From assembly GCA_937921505.1 (NCBI GenBank), contig CAKZUB010000006.1, forward strand, positions 32,892 through 96,891: a DNA stretch of 64,000 bases, written 5' to 3'. Shown here one piece after another: positions 44,938 through 53,811 of the stretch. The stretch's first letter is position 1. Each line of letters starts with the position of its first letter. A model generated the notes under the pieces. That model was not told the origin of the DNA, ran no database searches, and saw only the letters and a program-made list of their open reading frames with translations. The translations under genes and the position numbers were made by a program. Origin of the DNA: an uncultured Clostridia bacterium (GTDB taxonomy: Bacteria > Bacillota > Clostridia > Lachnospirales > Cellulosilyticaceae).

Positions 44938-45678
44938 ATGAAAGAATATGTCTATGATAATAGTTTTGATGGTCTTCTCACTGCTATATTTGATGCTTAC
45001 CCCGAAAAAGGTTCTATTAAGCTTACAAAAGAAAGCTGCTATACGCCTAACCTATTCTATGAAAATATTACCGTGCAAACAGATCAAGATAAAGCTGATA
45101 GAGTCTATAACAGCCTATGTAGCAAGCTTTCTTACACTACCCTTTCAAATGTCTACCATTTGTATTTGTGTGACACGGATGATATGGATACACTTATTTT
45201 CAATTATATAAAACTATGCTACAAGCACTCTGATAACATTAACCTTGCCAAAAACAATGATATTATAAGAGCTGTAGATAAATATACTAAAAGAGTCTAT
45301 GGGGAAGCTCACCGATTTCAGGGGTTTGTACGTTTTAAGGAAATTGCTCCTCTTGTTTTCTATGCGAAAGTAGAACCTGATCATAATATCTTACCCCTTA
45401 TTATAAATCATTTTAAGGAAAGATTTTCAGATCAGCATTTTATTATCCATGACCTTAAACGAGAATATGCGATTGTATACGATCTTAAAGAAGCTTACTT
45501 GCAAGACCTCTCACTTAAAGAAGGGCAAAGACTGTCTAAGCTTACCGATACTGATTCATTTGAAAACCTCTTTAAAAGCTTTTATCAGTCCATTACACTT
45601 AAAGAAAGGCATAAAGAACGCCAAATGCGTTCTTATATGCCTTCAAGATACTGGAAACACCTCATTGAAACACAGTAA
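44938..45678 (+). CDS. TIGR03915-family putative DNA repair protein
   Basis: A 246-residue protein that family knowledge places next to the radical-SAM gene, sometimes fused to uracil-DNA glycosylase. Features: YVYDNSFDGLLTAIFDAY at the start, a central RVYGEAHRFQGFVRFKEI, DRHFIIHDLKREYAIVYD-like strands, and a Lys/Arg-rich C-terminus ending MPSRYWKHLIETQ. No glycosylase domain is attached here. The start is ATG at 44938 behind AAAGGAG; an in-frame ATG 8 codons upstream overlaps the previous gene without a site. The two genes form one SOS-regulated operon. Confidence 0.85.
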   Translation: MKEYVYDNSFDGLLTAIFDAYPEKGSIKLTKESCYTPNLFYENITVQTDQDKADRVYNSLCSKLSYTTLSNVYHLYLCDTDDMDTLIFNYIKLCYKHSDNINLAKNNDIIRAVDKYTKRVYGEAHRFQGFVRFKEIAPLVFYAKVEPDHNILPLIINHFKERFSDQHFIIHDLKREYAIVYDLKEAYLQDLSLKEGQRLSKLTDTDSFENLFKSFYQSITLKERHKERQMRSYMPSRYWKHLIETQ

Positions 45679-45684
45679 TTAACT

Positions 45685-47049
45685 TTACATCTTCACCGTA
45701 GCTATTTCTTTCTTATTTATCTTTCTTTTTCTAACTTTCCAATAGATGACTCCAATAAGTAAGAGGGTTGCTGCTATAATGGCTGTTTCATTACCATCGA
45801 AGCATCTGATAATCCAATATCTAAAAATATTTCCCCCATCTAGAAAACTTGTAAACACGCCGTTATATCCATTAAGATGATAATCAGCTGCACGAGCCAG
45901 TTCTGTATAGCGCTCTGCCATAGCCGTAGCAATAAAGAGCTTTCCTATTATAAGAGGGACACTAATAATAACTGCTCTGATAATATTTCCTCTGCTTGCA
46001 ACGACAATCATCGCTACAGCTCCCATTATATTAGGCAAGTCGCCTATAGGTATAAAGCCAATACCGGGCAAAAGAAATGCTAATATAAAAGCTATGGGCA
46101 TAAGTAAAAGACCTGTTACTACAACTGAAGGTATTCCCACAATGACAGCACTATCCAGCCCTATGTATTTTCCCTTCATATCAGGATATTTCTCACTTAG
46201 ACGAGTTTGTATGTTCTTAGAAATAGGTAGTAATCCTTTTCCTAATATCCCACACATCATAGGTAAAATATAAACAACTGCAGCTATCTTAAAAGAAACT
46301 TCTAATATGTCCTTAAAACTATAGCCTGCACCTAAGCCTAAAAACATACCTAGTATCACACCAATAACAGGCGGCTCACCAAGTAAACCTAACTTATTCT
46401 TGATAGACTCTGGATTGGCATCGATTTGATTAATAAAAGGAATCTTATCAATAAGTTTATTGCCAAGTACAGCAACTGGATAATACCCCACTGCTGTAAG
46501 CGTTGTACAACAAACTCCAGGCAGCTTACTAAATCTTTCCATAGCAGGTGCACTCCAGTCTGCAAGTTTAGTAACAAGGGCTGCTGTAATGAGTGTTGCA
46601 AGTAGAGTTAATACCAGACTTTGATGCACCTCATAAACAATAGCTCCAACAAAAATGAAATGCCAGTAATTCCATATATCTACATTGATTGTATTGGTCC
46701 ATTTCAAAAAGAACATGAGCACATTGAGTCCTAGAATGCTTACTAATAATAAAGGTGTTAACTTATAAGACCAAGTAATAGCGGCAAGCGGCGTCCAACC
46801 TACATCTAAAATATTATAATGTAAACCCGTTCTTGAAACTAATGTTTCCACCACTGGTGCAATAGTCTCGACAAAAAAATCGAAAAAAGTAAATATCCCT
46901 ATAAATCCAATACCAATGGTAAGTGCTGCACTTACTCCTTTTCTTATGGGCATACAAAATCCAATAGAAAAAATCAACATAATAAGTGGAAGAAGCACAT
47001 AAGGTTTAAAGCTTAGTATATAAGCCACAATTTCTGTTAGATGATTCAT
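45685..47049 (-). CDS. PTS galactitol-type transporter subunit IIC (orphan)
   Basis: A 454-residue polytopic membrane protein of the EIIC galactitol family: MPIRKGVSAALTIGIGFIGI near the N-terminus, GWTPLAAITW, LPGVCCTTLTAVGYYPVAV, LGEPPVIGVILGMFLGLGAG and a C-terminal NGYNGVFTSFLDGGNIFRYWI. It would carry and phosphorylate galactitol or a related polyol or sugar together with EIIA and EIIB. No EIIA or EIIB gene, and no metabolic gene for such a sugar, is adjacent. GGAGG precedes the ATG. It overlaps no neighbour and ends 6 bp from the convergent repair operon. Confidence 0.9.
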   Translation of the reverse strand: MNHLTEIVAYILSFKPYVLLPLIMLIFSIGFCMPIRKGVSAALTIGIGFIGIFTFFDFFVETIAPVVETLVSRTGLHYNILDVGWTPLAAITWSYKLTPLLLVSILGLNVLMFFLKWTNTINVDIWNYWHFIFVGAIVYEVHQSLVLTLLATLITAALVTKLADWSAPAMERFSKLPGVCCTTLTAVGYYPVAVLGNKLIDKIPFINQIDANPESIKNKLGLLGEPPVIGVILGMFLGLGAGYSFKDILEVSFKIAAVVYILPMMCGILGKGLLPISKNIQTRLSEKYPDMKGKYIGLDSAVIVGIPSVVVTGLLLMPIAFILAFLLPGIGFIPIGDLPNIMGAVAMIVVASRGNIIRAVIISVPLIIGKLFIATAMAERYTELARAADYHLNGYNGVFTSFLDGGNIFRYWIIRCFDGNETAIIAATLLLIGVIYWKVRKRKINKKEIATVKM

Positions 47050-47134
47050 TTTCTAATCCTCCTATCAAATACTTACGAACTATTCTAGTATAAAGAAGTA
47101 CCTCTCTTTATTCAATAAAAGATTTTACGCGCTT

Positions 47135-47183
47135 ACAAAAGGGATGTCCGAAAAGCTTTTGGCTTTTTAGACATCCCTTTTGT
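47135..47183 (-). terminator. Terminator after the isochorismatase-fold gene
   Basis: ACAAAAGGGATGTC (47135-47148) pairs with GACATCCCTTTTGT (47170-47183), with an inner AAAAGC/GCTTTTT stem. It lies past the minus-strand gene ending at 47203. Confidence 0.8.
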
Positions 47184-47202
47184 TTTTGTAAGTAAGAATA
47201 TC

Positions 47203-47691
47203 CTATAGTATATTAACACTTCCTATAGCGCTTTTTAGTAGATTGAGTGCATTTTTATGCATCTCTTCTCCCTTTTGCGTCATGCACAAAGAAGATAAAA
47301 TTTTAGGTTTTATTCCCTTATCAAATAGGTCTAGGGCAGTTGCCATAATACTTGCTTCTGTATTAAGACCTGCTATATAGATTTCTTCTACATTATTTTT
47401 TTCTAGTAATTTAGCTAAATCCTCTGTAATGCTTGAATAAGTCGATTTCATAAGCACAATATCTGAAATATCCTTAATAACAGTTACTAATTTGGTTTCT
47501 TGACTTAACATTGTCATCGCATTAAATCCTAATTCTGATTGAAATAATGAATCTGCTTTATTAATAAACCGTGTAGCAACGATTAAGTCATATTTAAAGT
47601 TTTTAATGTGTTTATCGATCTCAATGGGGATGTGCTTTGTAAGGTCATTTATAAACCCTTGTTGTACGTCAACTATTAAAATTATTTTCAT
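47203..47691 (-). CDS. Isochorismatase-fold protein with Ser in place of the catalytic Cys
   Basis: A 162-residue protein of the cysteine-hydrolase (isochorismatase-like) superfamily: LIVDVQQGF with catalytic Asp8, MKSTYSS with Lys82, and IAGLNTEASIMATAL where the usual TDxCV nucleophile is replaced by Ser114. The alpha/beta fold and length are slightly short for the family (about 180-200). With no cysteine at that position it is probably not an ordinary nicotinamidase-type amidase; it could hydrolyse by another route or be a binding protein. GAGGGAG precedes the ATG. Monocistronic. Confidence 0.85.
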   Translation of the reverse strand: MKIILIVDVQQGFINDLTKHIPIEIDKHIKNFKYDLIVATRFINKADSLFQSELGFNAMTMLSQETKLVTVIKDISDIVLMKSTYSSITEDLAKLLEKNNVEEIYIAGLNTEASIMATALDLFDKGIKPKILSSLCMTQKGEEMHKNALNLLKSAIGSVNIL

Positions 47692-47790
47692 TTTCTATCT
47701 CCCTCAAGTGGCTGCATTTTAAGAACTTACTTATACATTATAATATCATAGTTTAAAGCTCTTTTATATGTTTATTCTACTTCACAGATA

Positions 47791-49620
47791 TTATTTATTG
47801 TGGTAAAGCTTGTAATAATTCCCCTTCGCTGCTATAAGTTCCTTATGCGTACCTGCCTCAGCCACCTTCCCCTCTTCGATCACCATAATACGATCGACCC
47901 TCCTTATGGTACTGAGCCTATGGGCGATTATAAAGGTTGTACGTCCTTTCATAAGATTTAACATAGCTTCTTGTATTTGCAGTTCTGTTCTTGTATCCAC
48001 ACTGCTCGTCGCTTCATCTAATATTAAAATGGGAGGATCTGCAAGAATAGCTCTTGCTATAGCTAAAAGTTGTCTTTGTCCCTCACTTAGGTTGTTTCCA
48101 CTTTCTGTTAAAACTGTTTCATATCCCTTGGATAGTTTCCTAATGAAACTATCTGCATTAGCCATTTTAGCAGCATGCCTTACCTCTTCATCTGTAGCGC
48201 CAAGATTACCATATCTGATATTTTCACTTATGGTTGCAGTAAACAAATATGTATCTTGAAGAACGATTCCAAAACACTTTCTCAGACTGTTTCTTGTATA
48301 CTCTCTAATATCATTTCCATCTATTAGAATTTCTCCTTGACCCACCTCATAAAATCTTGATAAAAGATTAACTATTGTTGTTTTACCAGACCCTGTTGCT
48401 CCCACTAGTGCCGTACTGCTGCCAGGTGCTGCTCTAAATGAAATCTCATTTAATACTTTTACATCTGATCTATAACCAAAAGAAACCTTTTTAAAAATGA
48501 CATCCCCTTTTGGGCTGCTAAGCTCTATTGCTTCTGGTTTATCTTCATCTTCTTCTTTTTCATCTAAAACTTCAAAAACTCTCTCTGCGCCAGCTACTGC
48601 AGACTGCAGCGTGTTAAAGATGTTTGCCAGTTCATTAAGAGGTCTCGCAAATTGTCTTGAATAACTTAAAAAGCTTGCAATAACGCCTACTGAAATAACA
48701 TCTTTTACTGCAAGCATGCCTCCTATACTTGCAACAGCTACAAATCCCAAATTATTAATCACATTCATAAGCGGCATCAAAAACCCAGATAAAATCTGTG
48801 CTTTAAGCCCAGCCTTAAAAAGCTGATGATTAATAGCCCCAAATTCTTCTATCACTTGGTTTTCATGATTAAATGCCTTTATAACTTGCATACCTGTTAT
48901 AGATTCTTCTATATAGCCATTGAGTTTTCCAAGTTGAATCTGTTGATTTTTAAAATGTATTTTAGTCTTTTTTGTTATTGTTTTTGAAAGCAGAAAGATT
49001 AAAGGCACTGTAAAAACACTTGTTAGTGTAAGCACAGGACTAAGAAACAACATCATGACAAAAGCCCCAGTGATTGTTAAACTCCCTGCTACAAGCTGTA
49101 TGAGTGACTGTGAAATAGTAGTACTTACATTTTCTATATCATTAGTGAGCCTACTCATTACTTCTCCATGTGTATGGGTATCAAAAAAAGCTATAGAAAG
49201 CCGTTGTAGCTTCGAAAAAAGATGACTTCTCAACTTAGTAACTATATGTTTTGAGATACCTGCCATCATCCAGCCTTGAAGTAAATGTATGATACTATCA
49301 GCCAAATAGACTACAAATAATATCAGCGTAAGTATTTTAAGCATATAGAGGTCACTACTAATCTCTACTATAGATAAGATATCAATAGATTTCCCTATCA
49401 GAAGAGGAACTAAAAGTGTTAGTATTGTGCTTAAAATAACTGCTGACCCGATCCCCATAAGTGCACTGTATTGTGTTTCAAAATAAGTCCATAGTCTTTT
49501 TATTGTCGTTTTAAAATCTTTAGGTTTTATAACCTCACGCATAAAACGTCCACCTGGTCCGCCGCCTGCTCTTCCAAACCCTGCTACTTGAGAAACATTA
49601 TGATCCTTTTTTTCTGTCAC
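47791..49620 (-). CDS. ABC exporter half-transporter, catalytic partner
   Basis: A 609-residue fused membrane-ATPase protein. It has a Gly/Arg-rich N-terminus, six membrane helices (about 45-340), and an ATPase domain with Walker A GATGSGKTT, signature LSEGQRQLL and Walker B ILILDEATSSVD with the catalytic Glu. With the preceding gene it forms a heterodimeric drug- or lipid-type exporter. The preferred start is GTG at 49618-49620, 7 nt after GGAGG and overlapping the partner's TGA by 3 bp within GTGA; a longer frame to 49641 has no site. The start/stop overlap couples translation of the two halves. Confidence 0.92.
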   Translation of the reverse strand: MTEKKDHNVSQVAGFGRAGGGPGGRFMREVIKPKDFKTTIKRLWTYFETQYSALMGIGSAVILSTILTLLVPLLIGKSIDILSIVEISSDLYMLKILTLILFVVYLADSIIHLLQGWMMAGISKHIVTKLRSHLFSKLQRLSIAFFDTHTHGEVMSRLTNDIENVSTTISQSLIQLVAGSLTITGAFVMMLFLSPVLTLTSVFTVPLIFLLSKTITKKTKIHFKNQQIQLGKLNGYIEESITGMQVIKAFNHENQVIEEFGAINHQLFKAGLKAQILSGFLMPLMNVINNLGFVAVASIGGMLAVKDVISVGVIASFLSYSRQFARPLNELANIFNTLQSAVAGAERVFEVLDEKEEDEDKPEAIELSSPKGDVIFKKVSFGYRSDVKVLNEISFRAAPGSSTALVGATGSGKTTIVNLLSRFYEVGQGEILIDGNDIREYTRNSLRKCFGIVLQDTYLFTATISENIRYGNLGATDEEVRHAAKMANADSFIRKLSKGYETVLTESGNNLSEGQRQLLAIARAILADPPILILDEATSSVDTRTELQIQEAMLNLMKGRTTFIIAHRLSTIRRVDRIMVIEEGKVAEAGTHKELIAAKGNYYKLYHNK

Positions 49621-51365
49621 TCCATCACCTCCAGGCTGCACTGTGAATCGAAAATTTCTTGATATACTCTACAGCTTTTTAAAAGTTCATAGTGCGTACC
49701 AATGCCTACTTGCTCTCCAGCGTCTAGTACAATAATACGATTTGCCTCCATTACAGAGGTTATTCTCTGTGTAATAATAAATGTCGTTACCCCTTTTTTA
49801 TGCCGGCTTAAACCCTCTCTGATTTTTGACTCAGTCTCTAGATCTAAAGCACTTGTACAATCATCTAAAATAAGTATCTCTGGTTTTCTAATTAATGCCC
49901 TTGCTATAGCAATCCGTTGTTTTTGACCTCCTGAGAGATTAACTCCGCCTTGTCCTAAATGTGTTTCATAGCCTTCTGGAAAACTCGTAATAAATGCATG
50001 TGCTTGTGCAATCATTGCCACCTCTTTTATTTCATCCATTGTGGCATCTTCTTTGCCCCACCTGATATTCTCTCTAATAGTTCCTGTAAAAAGTATTGTT
50101 TTTTGAGGAACTATAGCTATTTTTTCTCTTAAATATTTAGGACTTACTGTTTTAATATCTATACCCTCTACCTTTACAGTTCCTGATGTAGGATAATAAA
50201 AACCTGGTATAAGGTTAACTAGTGTGCTTTTCCCTGACCCTGTAGATCCAATAATACCAATGGACTCTCCTCTTTTGCATTCAAAACTTAAGTTCTTAAG
50301 CACAGCACTTTCTATGTCATGATTATATGAGAAATAAACGCTCTCATAGGTAACCATTCCTTTTTGAGGAGATTCCTGAAACTTTTCATTTCCTTCTTCT
50401 GTCAGCTTATAAATTTTCTTTTCATCAGCTTGCTCAAGTACCTCTTGTATACGATCTGCTGATGCTTTTGCCCTTACAAAGCTTATAAAAACATGTGTAA
50501 TCATTGAAAGTGCAAAAAGAATTTGGGTCATATAGTTGGTAAAAGCAATAACCTCACCTACTTGAATACTGCCATTTTGTACTGCAAAGCCGCTTAACCA
50601 AAGTATAACAACTATCCCAAGATTAACTATAAGCTGTATAAGAGGTGCGAAAATTGCCATCTTTCTAGAGGCTCTCATACTGATATCACCTAAATAGTCA
50701 TTTTCTTTTTCAAAGCGTTCTGTTTCATAATCAAATCGATTAAATGCCTTAACAACCCTGACTCCTGCTAAATATTCTCTCATAACAGTATTTATTTGAT
50801 CAAGTGCTTTTTGTATTTTAACAAAATAGGGATATCCAAGCTTTAAGTTAATTATTATAAGACAGACTATAACAGGCACAATGACAAGTAAAATAAGTGC
50901 CATTCTAGGACTTAAAGACACCGCCATAATAATACTGCCTATACATAAGATAGGTGCTTTAACAAAAATTCTCATCAATCCATTGATAAAGTTTTGTACT
51001 TGTGTAACATCATTTGTCAACCGTGTTATCAAGGAAGCATCACCAAAAGCATCTTTATTTGCAAAAGCAAATTCTTGTATCTTTTTGAATAAATCAAACC
51101 TTAGTTCAAGTCCTATACGTTGCGAAACATTGCTTGCTATAATAGATCTGATGCACGCAAATATAGCTCCAAGTGATGCTATGCCTAACATCTTTAACCC
51201 TTGCTGTATGACATAGTCTCCATCTTTCTGTTTGACTCCAATATCTACAATCTTTGCCATAATCGTCGGCTGTAGCAAGTCGCATAATGCTTCTGCTGTT
51301 AGAAATAGGATGCCAATAATAAAAATAAATCCATACTTTTTAATATATTTATACAAAATACTCAC
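49617..51365 (-). CDS. ABC exporter half-transporter, degenerate-site partner
   Basis: A 582-residue fused membrane-ATPase protein with six helices (about 12-310) and an ATPase domain: Walker A GSTGSGKST, signature LSGGQKQRI and Walker B ILILDDCTSALD, where Asp replaces the catalytic Glu. That replacement is typical of one half of heterodimeric exporters such as BmrCD or LmrCD, where only one ATP site is fully active. The start is GTG at 51363-51365 behind GGAGG. It is the first gene of the two-gene operon. Confidence 0.93.
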   Translation of the reverse strand: MSILYKYIKKYGFIFIIGILFLTAEALCDLLQPTIMAKIVDIGVKQKDGDYVIQQGLKMLGIASLGAIFACIRSIIASNVSQRIGLELRFDLFKKIQEFAFANKDAFGDASLITRLTNDVTQVQNFINGLMRIFVKAPILCIGSIIMAVSLSPRMALILLVIVPVIVCLIIINLKLGYPYFVKIQKALDQINTVMREYLAGVRVVKAFNRFDYETERFEKENDYLGDISMRASRKMAIFAPLIQLIVNLGIVVILWLSGFAVQNGSIQVGEVIAFTNYMTQILFALSMITHVFISFVRAKASADRIQEVLEQADEKKIYKLTEEGNEKFQESPQKGMVTYESVYFSYNHDIESAVLKNLSFECKRGESIGIIGSTGSGKSTLVNLIPGFYYPTSGTVKVEGIDIKTVSPKYLREKIAIVPQKTILFTGTIRENIRWGKEDATMDEIKEVAMIAQAHAFITSFPEGYETHLGQGGVNLSGGQKQRIAIARALIRKPEILILDDCTSALDLETESKIREGLSRHKKGVTTFIITQRITSVMEANRIIVLDAGEQVGIGTHYELLKSCRVYQEIFDSQCSLEVME

Positions 51366-51613
51366 TTTATTTAGTCCTCCATTTCTATGCTCATTTTATT
51401 GCTTTTTCAAAGTATTTTCAATGTATTTTTTAAAAGAGTAAAGGTCATATAACTCTATATCACTTGTAAAATTATTAGTTGTTGATTAGCATTTGACAGT
51501 AGTTAAAAATAATACTATATTGCTTTCTAGCACTTTAGGGGATAAGTTAATCTTTTCTAGGCACTATAATGCTATAGACTTTTTTAAATTATAAATAAGA
51601 AAGGATCTTTAAG

Positions 51614-51925
51614 ATGAAGTTAAATGAGACAGTACAATGCCCCAAATGTTCTGGGACACATTTTGTAGCCAGATACGAATCAACTTATGTATACTCTTAT
51701 AAAATTGAGCCTTCTGAAGGGGATGAAGATAATACGAATCCTGATGCTGTTCCCTTTTTATTTGACGATAGAGAGCAAAAGGGTTCAACACAATATGTAG
51801 AATGTTGCAATTGCAAAGCAAAATATCCTTGTGAATTTACGATGGATTCAAAACATGTGGATTTTACTATTGTGCAAAAAGCTATTCGTGGTAATTATGC
51901 TACAGATGTAGAGTTTTGGGGTTAA
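51614..51925 (+). CDS. Small zinc-ribbon-like protein
   Basis: A 103-residue protein of unknown function. CPKC (residues 9-12) and CCNCK (about 73-77) form two knuckles typical of a zinc ribbon, separated by an acidic loop (PSEGDEDNTNPD). The C-terminus is ordinary alpha/beta (DFTIVQKAIRGNY). AAAGGAT precedes the ATG. It stands alone between the exporter operon (divergent) and the secreted protein gene (convergent), with its own terminator. A role in nucleic-acid or protein binding is only a guess. Confidence 0.75.
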   Translation: MKLNETVQCPKCSGTHFVARYESTYVYSYKIEPSEGDEDNTNPDAVPFLFDDREQKGSTQYVECCNCKAKYPCEFTMDSKHVDFTIVQKAIRGNYATDVEFWG

Positions 51926-51934
51926 AAACACTAA

Positions 51935-51972
51935 AACGGGCTGAACTTGCTTTTTAACAAGTGCAGCCCGTT
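51935..51972 (+). terminator. Terminator of the zinc-ribbon gene
   Basis: AACGGGCTGAACTTG (51935-51949) pairs with CAAGTGCAGCCCGTT (51958-51972), with one unpaired or mismatched position, 9 bp past the stop codon. Confidence 0.8.
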
Positions 51973-51990
51973 ACTCTTCATATTCATTTT

Positions 51991-52065
51991 TGTACCCATT
52001 GCATATTGCAAGCTTTGCCCCTGATACTGCCACACATGAAAAGTTGAAAGTGTTTTTCTTTCAAC
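51991..52065. repeat. 75-bp dispersed repeat, copy 2
   Basis: Same layout as 13783-13857 and 55856-55930: CCCATTGCATAT, an AAGCTTTG centre, GATACTGCCACA, then GTTGAAAGTGTTTTTCTTTCAAC. It ends 4 bp before the stop codon of the secreted-protein gene on the minus strand. The second hairpin is weaker here because of changes around 52018-52023. Confidence 0.8.
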
Positions 52066-52069
52066 GTTG

Positions 52070-53704
52070 TTACTTCCAAAACTTTTCAGGAATAAACCCA
52101 AAGAGTACAGGTGCTGCCGAACCATTTGGCAGCATATATACAAATTGATTGGGTGCGCTCGCTCTAACCATCCCTACAAGGGTTGCTATCTTTTTACTAG
52201 ATAATATTTCTTCTGTGGGTGTATCAAATACCTTTCCATTCCCCCATTTTATTGCTCCTTGATAAGCCCCTCCTCTAGCATTAAGAATAATTCCCATGTC
52301 TTCATGATTCTTAACCTCAATAAATACTGATACCCCATAATTACCTCTATTTTGGACTTTTTCTCCTGTTAAGGCATCTGTACCACTTACCCATTCTTCA
52401 CTTCCTTGTCCTATAGTTAATTTAGATGGTTTATTTATATCGGCTAAATTCACTGTATAATATCTCTCTATAACATTAAAGGTTCCTCTTATATGTGCAT
52501 CTTTAGCTAGAATACTTAGCTCCTTAAGATTATCTAAAGATGAGTTATAATCTAAAGCTACCACGGTAAAGGTTACGTTGCCGTCACTTCTAAAGTCTAG
52601 TAACCCTGAGATTACTTCTTCTGCTTTCCAGTTTTTGCTTATGCTGCTATCATAAATACTTAAGGTTTGGCCTGGTTTTAAGATATATTTCTTTGTGGAA
52701 CTTCCTTTAAAGTAATCTCTTAAAGCTTCTTGTCCCATCCCTAATATATTTCTGTGAGGTCCTTTAATAGCTTGATTTGAAAGTGATAAGCTAACCTCTC
52801 TATTTTCAGTCGTTGTTGCTAGAATAACTAGTTTTTTACTAACAGCGGTTGCATTTTGGTGATGTACAAGCAGCCTTCCTTCTCCTTTTACGGTGTCTCT
52901 ATAAAGAATGCCGCTTGATGGAATACGCTCAGGAGAATTACTTACAAGTAGTACACCTTCTTTATCTTTAATGGTTACATCTGTTATGCTATCTAGCGTG
53001 TTATAGTCTTTATCTATGTATCCTTCTAATAAGTCTCCTTGTTTACCTTTTGTAAATAAGTAATAGCCATCTCTTTCTATTTTGTCTGTTCCTACTTGTA
53101 CGATACAAGTTTTAGACGGTGACCATACTCCCCATTCATCTTGAATCTGCATAGTCACTTCATATTTCCCAGTTCTTTTAAAATACTTAGGTTTTCCGGC
53201 TATCTTTGACCCTGTATCTAAGTTTTTATAAGTCCATTTCTGACTGCGTATTTTGAGTTCATTAGGATTATCATACTCATAAATAAACCCTAGTTTTTCT
53301 CCTATTGCATAGATAGGTTTATCCATTTTAAATGTTGTTATAGTAATAGATTTATTCTTTTGTAGGGTTAACTTTCTGCTAATCGTCTCACTCCACTTAC
53401 CATCATCAGCTTTTACTCTTAAAAACACTTCATATTGCCCTGGCTCTACATTATTTAGAAGTGCCGGTAGATTTGGACCTTTTCTTTGTTTCTTATTGAT
53501 GAGAACTAGCCATTCTCTTTGAATAATCCGCTTGCCTTCGCTCGCATAACTTGTGTCTCTAATCTCAATAGGTTCTTTTTGCTGATAGGTTTGCTTTGTA
53601 AATTCGAATTGTGCCACTGGTTTAATATCTACTGCATATAAATGAGTGATGAATACAAAAAGTACTATTATGCTGCATCTGATGAGTTGTTTATGTCTTT
53701 TCAT
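52070..53704 (-). CDS. Secreted protein with PKD-like domains, function unknown
   Basis: A 544-residue exported protein. The signal peptide (about 1-24) ends ITHLYAVD. Two tandem PKD-like immunoglobulin folds follow: residues about 30-112 with YEVFLRVKADDGKWSE and about 113-205 with YEVTMQIQDEWGVWSPS, each with an aromatic strand typical of the fold. The remaining 340 residues are beta-rich and unrecognised (YIDKDYNTLDSITDVTIKDKEG, GIILNARGGAYQGAIKWGNG). The C-terminal part mentions no SLH or sortase signal. It is followed by copy 2 of the 75-bp repeat. Probably a cell-surface or secreted binding protein. Confidence 0.75.
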   Translation of the reverse strand: MKRHKQLIRCSIIVLFVFITHLYAVDIKPVAQFEFTKQTYQQKEPIEIRDTSYASEGKRIIQREWLVLINKKQRKGPNLPALLNNVEPGQYEVFLRVKADDGKWSETISRKLTLQKNKSITITTFKMDKPIYAIGEKLGFIYEYDNPNELKIRSQKWTYKNLDTGSKIAGKPKYFKRTGKYEVTMQIQDEWGVWSPSKTCIVQVGTDKIERDGYYLFTKGKQGDLLEGYIDKDYNTLDSITDVTIKDKEGVLLVSNSPERIPSSGILYRDTVKGEGRLLVHHQNATAVSKKLVILATTTENREVSLSLSNQAIKGPHRNILGMGQEALRDYFKGSSTKKYILKPGQTLSIYDSSISKNWKAEEVISGLLDFRSDGNVTFTVVALDYNSSLDNLKELSILAKDAHIRGTFNVIERYYTVNLADINKPSKLTIGQGSEEWVSGTDALTGEKVQNRGNYGVSVFIEVKNHEDMGIILNARGGAYQGAIKWGNGKVFDTPTEEILSSKKIATLVGMVRASAPNQFVYMLPNGSAAPVLFGFIPEKFWK

Positions 53705-53811
53705 AGGCTATTCCTCTACTTTTTATAGTTATATCAAGTAGTTACTTTAAATCTCTTGTAACTATTTCTTTTATTATAACAGAATCTGCCACTAAAGACA
53801 TTCATTGTATG

